From: JAVKBW01 sp040222995
GTDB lineage: Bacteria > Pseudomonadota > Alphaproteobacteria > UBA8366 > Aestuariispiraceae
Assembly: GCA_040222995.1 (NCBI GenBank)
Contig: JAVKBW010000016.1
Coordinates: forward strand, 494,074-558,073
Direction: 5' to 3'
Length of the DNA stretch: 64,000 bases
Below, one piece after another: positions 18,785 through 26,590 of this stretch (within the stretch, counting starts at the first letter, position 1; each line of letters starts with the position of its first letter). A program made the position numbers and the translations under genes. Below the pieces are notes generated by a model that worked only from the letters and a program-made list of their open reading frames with translations, was not told the origin of the DNA and ran no database searches.

Positions 18785-19060
18785 TTACCACAATTCAACA
18801 AGAGCAGTTGAGTGATTCTGTTTAAAGGTGTCGCGGCTTATGAAGTGACGATCGAAACAAAAATGTTTGTGGATCGAAGCGCCAACTGACCTGAATTTTT
18901 GCAAGGTCTTTACTTCTCTGAATTTCAACATCGCATCTTCTCGTCGCCGGAACGGTTGGTGTGAATTTTCGGTCCGGTTGTTGAGCCGGTGACCGTATTC
19001 CTGGCGGTCCAAATGACCAACCAACTTCATCGCGGCCAGTTCCAACTTTCGGGGCAAGCT
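18785..19060 (-). pseudogene. IS6-family transposase C-terminal relic
   Basis: Minus-strand fragment containing LDRQEYGHRLNNRTENSHQP and FRRREDAMLKFREVKTLQKF, the conserved C-terminal third of IS6 transposases, followed by an HFCFDRHFISRDTFKQN-type tail. The N-terminal two thirds are absent. The open frame runs on to 19171 but that part shows no similarity. It is oriented opposite to the IS6 relic at 5782-6408. Confidence 0.8.
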
Positions 19061-19236
19061 CATATAAATGGAGAACTCACGCGCAAAATGGTCCGGTTTT
19101 TTGGGAAACAGGTTAAATACGAACGGATGTAGTTTCTGATATAGACAACAGGCATAGGTCAGCAACAACAAGTTACCCCCAAACGTCGGTAGATTTATTA
19201 TCGATCTACTTCGGACGTAGTTTTTTGCAAGAAACG

Positions 19237-19665
19237 TTAAAAGCGTTTGTTAAATAGCCCGCGTCGATCATACAAAATGGCAGCCTTCTCAACGAAGGCA
19301 GCCAACAATGATGCATCGTACTCGTTTCGCAGGAGATCGGCTTCCTTGAGCAAGGTGTCCTTTGATTCTGATCGGCCTGGACGAAGCAACTCGTAAATCC
19401 GCATGATCTGTTCTTGAGGAATGCGCGCCATTTCGGCAGCGCGTTCGAAGTTTTCCGCAAGCTCAACTCGTCCGACGGAGCGCGATATCTGTGCCTGCTG
19501 TTCCAGGGCGCGCGGTGTTATCCGAAGGTCCTCCATCGTGATTCTGCCGTCCATGACAGCATCCATGGTAAGTTCATCAAGATTTTTGTTTCTAGCGCCG
19601 ATAACCGTCTTCGGCTGCTTTTCCGCCAGAGGATAATCGTCCTTGCCTAGTTTTGTACTACTCAT
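19237..19665 (-). CDS. pduE: diol dehydratase small subunit (PduE-like)
   Basis: 142 residues, small subunit of the adenosylcobalamin-dependent propanediol/glycerol dehydratase. The family core DDYPLAEKQP...LDELTMDAVMDGRIT, the EDLRITPRALEQQA segment and the C-terminal FVEKAAILYDRRGLF are clear. Compared with the PduE of Pdu operons, about the first 30-40 residues, which carry an encapsulation peptide, are missing. Its start overlaps the end of the fused large/medium subunit gene (ATGA), so it is coupled. It is the last gene of the microcompartment operon. Confidence 0.93.
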   Translation of the reverse strand: MSSTKLGKDDYPLAEKQPKTVIGARNKNLDELTMDAVMDGRITMEDLRITPRALEQQAQISRSVGRVELAENFERAAEMARIPQEQIMRIYELLRPGRSESKDTLLKEADLLRNEYDASLLAAFVEKAAILYDRRGLFNKRF

Positions 19666-21944
19666 TGTTTGTCCTCCAGAAATACGATCTCGAGCTCGTC
19701 CGGTGATGCACCGTTTCGTGTCATAGATGTTTCGATGGCGTAAGTAAGGGCGACACGGGCATGAAAGCGCGCTCCCAGAGCCTCTCCTTGTGTGGGGACG
19801 ACGACCGGCACCGGTAATTCTCCCTTGGCGTAGACAGTAGCATTGAAACCAAGTGCCTCATAATGATGCAAGGACGTTATCGGCGCATTGGAGAATAGTT
19901 CAAGGTTGTTATGAGGCAGACGCTCCCTTTGGTGTATGACTGTCGTTCCTTTCGACTGGATACCGATACCGATACCGGAGCCGGATAACCGGGACGCACT
20001 GAGCCCCAGAAAGGATGTATCTGCCGTGTGCATCAGGCGGATGATCCGAACACTTCCTCCTCCACGACGGATGCCTTCGGATAGAGCTTTCAGAACCTCG
20101 CTGAGGGGATGGCCGGCCAGTGTTCTGAATATCTTGGTACCGAAACCGGGACTGAGACCGATAACGACTTCCGACGGATCGGTTCCCGCTTTAGCCGGTC
20201 CCATGGTGCGGTATTCGATCCTTGCGGATTCCAGTTGTTCACTTGCCGCTTCGAACCGGAGAACTTCCTTTCTGTTGAGCACGTCGCGGATGGCGGCGAG
20301 TTCCTTTCGCCGGGTTTCTGTCAGTCTGTAGCCGGTGCCGGGGCCCTGATAGCAGTTCGGGTCGTTGATCGCGCTAATAACATTGCCGTTGCGCACGATC
20401 GCCGATGTCTGCAGGTAGTCGCCGGACACACGAAGTTTAACCAGAAACAGCAGATTTTCCGCTTCTTCTGTAAATCTTCCCCGATACAGAGACCTGATAA
20501 CATCTAGCACGGTAATACGGTTATCTTTTATCTTGTCACTGATGATCGCAACTTCGCGCGGACGAAAACTTTCTGTTTCATTCGAACCGGAGGCGACTGC
20601 CACGGACTGCTTCATATTTTCAGTCGTTTCCGTTAAATCGAGATCCGACAGAACATGGGCCAAAGCATCCAGAGCGCGTCGCCGCAGGGCAAGCGAGGTG
20701 GCGTCTTCAACCGATGTCAGGCCTCCATCCGCTTCGAAATCGCGTTGAAGCACCAGAAATTCTTCAAGTTCCTCGCCGTTGAACGAGGAAGGGTTGAACG
20801 AATTGTCGTATTTCAGAATGCTACCGAACCCTGAACAGATAAGGTCCGATCCGCCGATAAGGTAGGGAACGATTTTCGCGCCGACACGCATGTCCGATTC
20901 CGAATGGCGGGCATCGTTGCCGGAAGCGCATTCCAGATCCAGCCACACCGCGATGAGGTTTTCAGCAAGAATTTCCCGAACACCGCCGGGAATTGAAGAC
21001 GCCAGCGGTGCGCCGTCAATGCCGCCATTCTGCGTTCCCTGTGCCCCCATGCCTCTTTGCAGACAGAGGCATCGGGCTTCCAGATACAACAGCGATTTGG
21101 ATTCATGGAATCCCATAAGGAGCTCGGATGCAGCGCCTGACGTGCAACGCATTTTGATGCCACGTGACGCATAGGCGGCGGTCAGCCATGCCTTTGACCA
21201 GGGGGTATCGTCACCATCGATGAAGGCGCTTTCCGTGCCGTAAACGGAGACGGTTTCGGCATAGGATGTGAAACCGGCCATGCCGATTTCAAGTTCTTCC
21301 GCTTCTTCGCTGGAGCATTGAAATAACGTGCCGGCCCGGCCTACGGCGGAGCCGACGCAGCACGCCAGCGCATTGGACCAGGAATTTCGCGCGACACGCA
21401 TTGTCGTTTCAATTTCATCGAATCCGAGAGCAACAGCAAAGGCGGCATCGGCCGCCAGTTGCAGCGGATCGTCCTTAGCATTCGTCACGTGGGCCTGATT
21501 GCCCGGCGTTTGCCGCGCGCGCATTTTGGAATAGGCGAACCCCAGTTCCATCGCATTGAGTTGCGCGACCGCTTCCGCCAGTTTCGCCGGTGTCAGACCA
21601 CGGGCCAGCCTTGTCAGTTCCGTACGCGGTACATTCATGTCGACCAGCATACGCGCAAGTTGATCCGATGGAATTGCCATCGCTTCCCTGGCGATGGAAA
21701 GGTCGAGATGATAGTCGGCGACGAAGGCGTCTATCATGTCGAAGTCTTCCGAGGCCACGCCATCCATGGCGGTAATTTTTCCGTCTGTAAGGTCGAGGCC
21801 CGGTTTAGGGTCGGCAGCGCCGTTAAACGCGGCAAAGCCGTTTTCTGGATCTTCTACCGCAAACTGATCTTTCCGAAGAGGCCGTTTGTCCCAGTCATCG
21901 AAGCGCCGCCATCGGTTGGCACCGTGCAAGTTGGTATCCGTCAT
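19662..21944 (-). CDS. fused large + medium subunit of B12-dependent diol dehydratase
   Basis: 760 residues. Residues 1-~558 match the PduC large subunit and ~575-760 the PduD medium subunit (SGSGIGIGIQSKGTTVIHQR). With a constant +9 offset to the Klebsiella oxytoca enzyme, all substrate and cation ligands I recall are present: Q150, H152, E179, E230, Q305, D344, S371. So it should convert 1,2-propanediol or glycerol to the aldehyde, using adenosylcobalamin. The medium-subunit N-terminal encapsulation peptide is absent at the fusion point. Fused forms are known in Actinobacteria; it is unusual beside an RMM-like operon in this setting. No reactivase genes are in the window. Confidence 0.95.
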   Translation of the reverse strand: MTDTNLHGANRWRRFDDWDKRPLRKDQFAVEDPENGFAAFNGAADPKPGLDLTDGKITAMDGVASEDFDMIDAFVADYHLDLSIAREAMAIPSDQLARMLVDMNVPRTELTRLARGLTPAKLAEAVAQLNAMELGFAYSKMRARQTPGNQAHVTNAKDDPLQLAADAAFAVALGFDEIETTMRVARNSWSNALACCVGSAVGRAGTLFQCSSEEAEELEIGMAGFTSYAETVSVYGTESAFIDGDDTPWSKAWLTAAYASRGIKMRCTSGAASELLMGFHESKSLLYLEARCLCLQRGMGAQGTQNGGIDGAPLASSIPGGVREILAENLIAVWLDLECASGNDARHSESDMRVGAKIVPYLIGGSDLICSGFGSILKYDNSFNPSSFNGEELEEFLVLQRDFEADGGLTSVEDATSLALRRRALDALAHVLSDLDLTETTENMKQSVAVASGSNETESFRPREVAIISDKIKDNRITVLDVIRSLYRGRFTEEAENLLFLVKLRVSGDYLQTSAIVRNGNVISAINDPNCYQGPGTGYRLTETRRKELAAIRDVLNRKEVLRFEAASEQLESARIEYRTMGPAKAGTDPSEVVIGLSPGFGTKIFRTLAGHPLSEVLKALSEGIRRGGGSVRIIRLMHTADTSFLGLSASRLSGSGIGIGIQSKGTTVIHQRERLPHNNLELFSNAPITSLHHYEALGFNATVYAKGELPVPVVVPTQGEALGARFHARVALTYAIETSMTRNGASPDELEIVFLEDKQ

Positions 21945-21985
21945 CTTTGGCGGTGTCTCCCTTGTGCAGGCATTGCAGCGGACGA

Positions 21986-22660
21986 TCAGTCTTCAAGGAA
22001 ACCGGGAATGTCCTCCGACTGCACGACATGGCAGTAAATCATGTTAATTGTGTACAACTCATTCCGATGCAGGTCATCCGTTGCAGCCGCGCAGCAATCG
22101 TCAACGACAACGACATTGAAACTTTCGTCTGCGAGACTGCGAACCGTTGAACTGACGCACTGATCCGTGAATATTCCCGCTGCGATGACGTTTTTTATCC
22201 CCATATTGTGGAGAATGATACGCAGGTTCGTGCCGGTCAGTGCGCTATCGGTTGTTTTGAGTATTGTAATTTCATCGCCTTTGGCTGACAGCTCGGGAAC
22301 AATCTGGCTTTCTTCACTGTCCTTCGGCATCAGAAGGTAATTGAAGCCGGGCTTTTTCTGGCTGAGAGAACGATCTCTGCCGTCTTCCTTGAGGCATGCA
22401 ATGCGTGCAAAAACCACCTCAACGCCACGGCTTCGGCACAGATCGATCAGGTTTGCCGTATTCGGAATTACTTTCGAATTCATACGGTCCCGGAAAGGTT
22501 TCCAGCGTGCGGATTCTTCCGGCTCGTCAGGAACTTCGAGGTAGGTGTTCTGAATGTCGATAACCAGCAGCGCCGTTTCGCCGACGGGAAGAACGATGTC
22601 GTCCGGCGGTTCCGCTTTTTCGTAGTAAAACGACCGGTATGCAGACTTCCAGTCGCTCAT
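21986..22660 (-). CDS. isochorismatase-like cysteine hydrolase
   Basis: 224 residues of the cysteine hydrolase (isochorismatase/nicotinamidase) superfamily. The triad is visible: D35 (LLVIDIQN), K135 (ILKTTDSA) and C168 (GIFTDQCVSST). A cis-peptide-type position precedes the Cys. The start overlaps the stop of the upstream BMC-T gene (ATGA). Relatives cleave amide or carbamoyl bonds (N-carbamoyl compounds, ureidoacrylate, nicotinamide). Its place in a microcompartment operon suggests it releases an amine or processes a side product, which is inference. No encapsulation peptide is obvious; the N-terminus SDWKSAYRSFYYEKA is an aromatic helix. Confidence 0.9.
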   Translation of the reverse strand: MSDWKSAYRSFYYEKAEPPDDIVLPVGETALLVIDIQNTYLEVPDEPEESARWKPFRDRMNSKVIPNTANLIDLCRSRGVEVVFARIACLKEDGRDRSLSQKKPGFNYLLMPKDSEESQIVPELSAKGDEITILKTTDSALTGTNLRIILHNMGIKNVIAAGIFTDQCVSSTVRSLADESFNVVVVDDCCAAATDDLHRNELYTINMIYCHVVQSEDIPGFLED

Positions 22661-23286
22661 GACTTTCGGCCCTTGACCGATTCAAGTGTCTTGGCGATGG
22701 CGTCGCGGGCGGTTTTCAGATCGGGCTTGTGGCCGGACATGAAAATCCGGCCGGTTGCCCCCATCATCTGGACATCGTTGATCGTAACGCTGGGCGCAGC
22801 CCGTTCGGCTTCGTTTGCTGCAACGCAGGCGAACAGGGCAGGGGCCATTTCATAGACGAGAAGCGACATTCCGGGCAGCAGCATGGATGCTTCCCGGCTT
22901 CGGTTCAGGATGATCGCGTGCTGATCGGAAATATCTTCGATGATGTCATGAAACAGGGTTACCGGCGTCAGTTGATCGGTTGCCTTTGCCCCGATGCCCT
23001 TGAGGATCGCCGACCCGGCGTCATCCAGGTCCTGCATGTTCCTCGAATGCAGTTCCATGAGCCCGAACTGACGCTCAGTGAACAATATGCCGGGTTCCAT
23101 TTCCGGAGACGCCTTCAAGGCAAGATCGCAGATCCTGTGGATCGCTAAAGCAGGGGCGACTTCGACAATCAGGCTGTGCTCCCCCTCGAACGGCGGATAT
23201 CCCCGCGCGCGCATGGGCGTACTGAGATATGCCGCGAACTGCGGTTGCAGATCATTGATCGGCAAATAGACGCGAAGTTCCGTCAT
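22657..23286 (-). CDS. BMC-T shell protein (tandem BMC domains), second copy
   Basis: 209 residues, two BMC folds in tandem, forming a trimeric pseudohexamer tile of the microcompartment shell. The first repeat starts LRVYLPINDLQPQFAAYLST, and FTERQFGLMELHSRN precedes the second. It is clearly homologous to the 24387 product but divergent. RMM-type compartments in Mycobacterium carry two BMC-T proteins flanking BMC-H and BMC-P, which matches the order here. Confidence 0.92.
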   Translation of the reverse strand: MTELRVYLPINDLQPQFAAYLSTPMRARGYPPFEGEHSLIVEVAPALAIHRICDLALKASPEMEPGILFTERQFGLMELHSRNMQDLDDAGSAILKGIGAKATDQLTPVTLFHDIIEDISDQHAIILNRSREASMLLPGMSLLVYEMAPALFACVAANEAERAAPSVTINDVQMMGATGRIFMSGHKPDLKTARDAIAKTLESVKGRKS

Positions 23287-23316
23287 GCGTTCACACCAAC
23301 CCGGTAAGCCGGCACG

Positions 23317-23694
23317 TTATTTCGAAAGATCGAAATGTTTGTCCAGGTCCTGATGCGGACGCGGGATGACATGCACGGAGACGAGCTCGCCAATCTGGTT
23401 GGCTGTTTCCGCACCAGCTTCCGTTGCCGCCTTTACCGCACCAACATCGCCGCGGATAACGACGGATACCAGGCCGTCGCCTACTTCTTCGCGCGCGGCG
23501 ATGGTGACGTTGGCTGCTTTCACCATGGCATCGGCCGCAGCCAAAGCTGCAACATACCCTTTTGTTTCGATCATTCCGATTGCATTAGACATTGGATTAC
23601 CTCCGGTTGTTGAATTTTGCTTGCTGACTTTGGCTGCCGGCGCTTTTCGTTTAGCGGCGGCTGTTTTTTTTGTTCGTTTTGGTGAGACGGCCAT
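23317..23694 (-). CDS. BMC-H shell protein with basic N-terminal extension
   Basis: 125 residues from the ATG at 23694; hexameric shell tile. Residues 1-34 are Lys/Ala/Pro-rich and probably disordered. The BMC fold begins at M35 (MSNAIGMIETKGYVAALAAA) and includes VSVVIRGDVGAVKAATEAG and the C-terminal VHVIPRPH. An internal in-frame ATG at 23592 gives a canonical 91-residue BMC-H and has a near-perfect GGAGG seven bases upstream; the long start also has a purine-rich site. Both products may be made, as with PduB and PduB'. Confidence 0.95.
   Translation of the reverse strand: MAVSPKRTKKTAAAKRKAPAAKVSKQNSTTGGNPMSNAIGMIETKGYVAALAAADAMVKAANVTIAAREEVGDGLVSVVIRGDVGAVKAATEAGAETANQIGELVSVHVIPRPHQDLDKHFDLSK
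23600..23604 (-). promoter_or_regulatory. internal ribosome site for short BMC-H
   Basis: GGAGG on the minus strand, seven bases before the in-frame ATG at 23590-23592, inside the reading frame of the long BMC-H. It is the strongest Shine-Dalgarno sequence in this part of the operon and decides that the short 91-residue form is a real candidate product. Confidence 0.65.
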
Positions 23695-23706
23695 AACCTT
23701 CTCTTC

Positions 23707-23943
23707 CTACTCGTCAATTGAACCGATAATTAGCGCATCAACAGGTGCTTTGATATTTGTGAAATATGCTGCTGCAACAGAACCTGTTGTGACCAGCACG
23801 GCCTCGCCGACGCCGCATCCGAGCGCATCCAGCGCAATCAGGGTAGAACCGTTTTCAAGAGCAACTTCCAGCAAGGCTCCGTTCGGCAGGGTATCGACGC
23901 GTTTCGTCGCCCAAACCTGCCCAGTCACACGACCTCGGATCAT
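23707..23943 (-). CDS. BMC-P pentameric vertex protein (EutN/CcmL family)
   Basis: 78 residues, complete EutN/CcmL-type fold: MIRGRVTGQVWATKR at the N-terminus, then ALDALGCGVGEAVLVTTGS, and the C-terminal APVDALIIGSIDE. Pentamers cap the shell vertices. The start overlaps the 3' end of the preceding 145-residue ORF (ATGA), and the stop overlaps the ribosome site of the BMC-H gene, so shell gene translation is tightly coupled. Confidence 0.95.
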   Translation of the reverse strand: MIRGRVTGQVWATKRVDTLPNGALLEVALENGSTLIALDALGCGVGEAVLVTTGSVAAAYFTNIKAPVDALIIGSIDE

Positions 23944-24377
23944 GATTTTGTCCTTTCAAGGCGAATGCGTTTCCGGCGAATTTCATCCCGCGCCAACGGG
24001 GTAAAGCATGTTTTTTTCCCGGCTTTGATATGCGCCCCATCCGGCAGTTCGGATATCTGGCGCTCTGAAATCAACCCCTTTTCGTAAGAGACGGTTACAG
24101 AACCGGCCTGATGGCCGGGCCCATTGGAGGGCCGGCTGTTCGTCAACCGGAATACCAGTGTGCCGTTTTCAACGGCGGCGCGTCGATCCGGGTTCTTTGC
24201 TACATCCAATATGTGTGCAGCGAAAGTGTTTAGGTCTTTGTCGCTTTCGATAGAAACCGCTTCAACCTTCACGTCCGGCTTGACCGATACGCGGTCGCCG
24301 CGGTTGTTATCGGCTTTGAAGGCGCGCAGTTCTTCTGCCAGGACTTCGCGGATCAGGGTTCTGATATCGTCGCTCAT
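23940..24377 (-). CDS. BMC-operon protein with encapsulation-like N-terminal helix
   Basis: 145 residues, family not firmly recognised. The first 20 residues (MSDDIRTLIREVLAEELRAF) form an amphipathic helix of the kind that targets enzymes into microcompartments, followed by a charged linker. The C-terminal part, ISELPDGAHIKAGKKTCFTP then LARDEIRRKRI, resembles the short motif (LP.G..I....LTP.AR) seen in some BMC-associated proteins such as EutT/EutQ-like N-termini, from memory. It could be a cargo adaptor or scaffold between the shell and the lumen. It sits between BMC-T and BMC-P and overlaps BMC-P. Confidence 0.75.
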   Translation of the reverse strand: MSDDIRTLIREVLAEELRAFKADNNRGDRVSVKPDVKVEAVSIESDKDLNTFAAHILDVAKNPDRRAAVENGTLVFRLTNSRPSNGPGHQAGSVTVSYEKGLISERQISELPDGAHIKAGKKTCFTPLARDEIRRKRIRLERTKS

Positions 24378-24386
24378 TGCACTCTC

Positions 24387-24998
24387 TTACGCCGCGCCCA
24401 TCGAACGAAGCGCGGATTCCGCCGCTTCTTTCGCGTTTCGGATATCCGCTTCGTTGCCGGACAGATACAGCCTGCCATTCGCCCCGATCATCCGATAGTC
24501 GACGACCTTGATGTCCGCCTGCTTTTCAGCTTCGTTCGAGGCGATGATCGCATAGGATGCCGGCTGGCATTCAAGCAGGTACAGGGATTCGCCGCCGAGG
24601 ATCATTGATCCGAGTTTATTGCGGTTGATCAGAAAGGCATGCTGATGATCGATACGGGTTACGATCTTCGAGGCGAGGATCGTTGGGGGCATCGCATCTT
24701 CCGGCTTGGCGCCCAGGACTTCCAGCACCGCGGCGGCGCTGGCCTTTACCTCTGCCGTCGAGCGGGAATGAATTTCCAGATACCCGAACTGTCGCTCGAC
24801 GACGAGAATGCCGGCCCGGACGTCAGCGCCCTTCAGGGCCACATCCGTCAGCGCCTCGATATCCAGGCCGGGCGCAATTTCGATAATCTGCGCCGCCATG
24901 TTTCTGCGCGGCAGAGATCCGCGCATCCACGTGGCTATGTAGCATAGGGTTTGCGGCTGAAGCTGATCGATAAAGATAAATGACCTCAGGTCGGCCAT
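24387..24998 (-). CDS. BMC-T shell protein (tandem BMC domains), first copy
   Basis: 203 residues starting at the ATG that overlaps the aldehyde dehydrogenase stop (ATGA), behind GGAGG at six bases. Two BMC folds: first repeat DLRSFIFIDQLQPQTLCYIA, and VERQFGYLEIHSRSTAEV before the second. A trimeric tile, possibly the gated pore of the shell. It differs from the 22657 product through most of its length, so the shell has two BMC-T types. Confidence 0.93.
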   Translation of the reverse strand: MADLRSFIFIDQLQPQTLCYIATWMRGSLPRRNMAAQIIEIAPGLDIEALTDVALKGADVRAGILVVERQFGYLEIHSRSTAEVKASAAAVLEVLGAKPEDAMPPTILASKIVTRIDHQHAFLINRNKLGSMILGGESLYLLECQPASYAIIASNEAEKQADIKVVDYRMIGANGRLYLSGNEADIRNAKEAAESALRSMGAA

Positions 24999-26590
24999 CA
25001 AAGGCCTCCCTTCAGGGCATTGCGGATTTCGTCAGCGATCAGTTTGCGCAATTCGTCACGGGCTGCATCGCTGATGCCGCCGAACGAGCCGTTTGTGCGT
25101 GATGCGGGTGACGCCGGGGAGATCCTTTGTACCGGAAGGTCAAGGCCACCGGATGGAGCAGTCGGCAAGGGGCCGTCAAATCCAAGATCGACGCGACTGT
25201 AATCGCCGAAACTTTCGTTCGGGGCACTGTTATACGCCATCTGCGTCCAGTGAACGAGGTGCTGCGGTCCGATATTTTCGCCGATGGAAGACCGGCCGAA
25301 ATATCCGGTTCCGATGGTGAATGTCGGCGCCAGATGTGTCGCGAAACCGGCCGCACCCTGGCTGCAGGGCGCATTCACGACGACACGGTAGGCTTCGACA
25401 CTGCGCGCGTAGTCGATTGCGACCTGTTCGTTCAGCGTATGAATCGCGGCTGAATGGCCGGCGCCGGACAGTCTCAATACGGCGCGGGCCTGGGCCAGTG
25501 CCTGTTTCTGGTTTTTCGCCACATGATAGGCAAGAACCGGGCACAGTTTTTCGCGCGACAGACGCTCTTCTACCCCGATCTGATCGATCGGCGTTACAAG
25601 AATTCTGGTCTTCGGCGGGACGCGGAAGCCGCATTCATTGGCGATCCAGGATGCATCGCGCCCTATGCTGGCAACATTGAATCCGCGCTCGTGAAACAGA
25701 TATCGTCTCAACTTCGCGGTTTCCGCTTCATCGCAGATATGCGCGCCGCTCTGTTTCAGTGAATGTTGCAGTTTCTTGTCCACATCCGGAAGCGTGATAA
25801 GCACGCTTTCGTTGGTGCAAAGAATGGAGTTATCGAAACTCTTGGAATCGACAATTCTTTTTGCCGCTGCTGGAAGGTCGGCACTCGAATCCACAAATAC
25901 AGGCGCATTGCCCGGTCCGACGCCGATGGCCGGATTGGACGATGAATAGGCAGACCGCACCATCGCCGTTCCACCGGTCGCCAGAATGACCGAAGTCTTG
26001 TTCGAGGCCATGAATTCTTCGATCAGCGGTATGGTCGGATTGTCGATTACCTGAATGCATCCGTCGGGCGCGCCCGCATCGACCGCAGCCTGCGCAAGAG
26101 CGTTTACAGCATCGACGCAAACGGCTCTCGCGGCCGGATGCGGGCTTAACACGATTGCGTTTCTCGTCATCAGCGCCAGCAGGATTTTGAAATTTACCGT
26201 GGCGATCGGGTTGGTGGACGGAGTCAGCGCGAGAATGACGCCGGCAGGGCGCGGTATGCGAACGATTTTTTTCGTATCGTCGACAACCGGATTGATGAAG
26301 TCCTGGTCCCGATAGTAGTCGACGATCGGCACCGATGTGAGTTCGTTTTTCTGCTTTTTGTGAGCGACAACGCCGAAGCCGGTTTCTTCCACGGCCCATT
26401 CGGCGTACTTGCCGGCCAGACTGTGAGCGACCTTTGCAACCGCATCGGCAATTTCCATCGTTGTCTTACGGTCGAACCGCTGGAACACGCTGGACGCCCA
26501 GCGCGCCCGTTCCAGCACGATGTCAGCGTGGCTTTGCAGGGCGGCCTTGCTGTCGGAAATTTCGACGAGCGTTCTGATCTCGGGTTCCAT
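24998..26590 (-). CDS. CoA-acylating aldehyde dehydrogenase with C-terminal encapsulation peptide
   Basis: 530 residues from the ATG overlapping the PLP-enzyme stop. It is a PduP/EutE-like acylating dehydrogenase: catalytic C258 in NSILCTNES, NAD-site segment VGPGNAPVFVD, and the TPSTNPIATVNFK region. After the catalytic domain (to about residue 460) comes a Pro/Ser/Gly-rich linker and a terminal amphipathic helix, ARDELRKLIADEIRNALKG (residues ~509-528), a typical encapsulation peptide. It would turn propionaldehyde (or acetaldehyde) into the acyl-CoA inside the shell. Confidence 0.94.
   Translation of the reverse strand: MEPEIRTLVEISDSKAALQSHADIVLERARWASSVFQRFDRKTTMEIADAVAKVAHSLAGKYAEWAVEETGFGVVAHKKQKNELTSVPIVDYYRDQDFINPVVDDTKKIVRIPRPAGVILALTPSTNPIATVNFKILLALMTRNAIVLSPHPAARAVCVDAVNALAQAAVDAGAPDGCIQVIDNPTIPLIEEFMASNKTSVILATGGTAMVRSAYSSSNPAIGVGPGNAPVFVDSSADLPAAAKRIVDSKSFDNSILCTNESVLITLPDVDKKLQHSLKQSGAHICDEAETAKLRRYLFHERGFNVASIGRDASWIANECGFRVPPKTRILVTPIDQIGVEERLSREKLCPVLAYHVAKNQKQALAQARAVLRLSGAGHSAAIHTLNEQVAIDYARSVEAYRVVVNAPCSQGAAGFATHLAPTFTIGTGYFGRSSIGENIGPQHLVHWTQMAYNSAPNESFGDYSRVDLGFDGPLPTAPSGGLDLPVQRISPASPASRTNGSFGGISDAARDELRKLIADEIRNALKGGL

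Noticed and set aside
19662..21944. PduC-PduD fusion as a sequencing error
   Set aside because: There is one continuous frame, a plausible linker and conserved residues on both sides; fused forms are also known in other bacteria.
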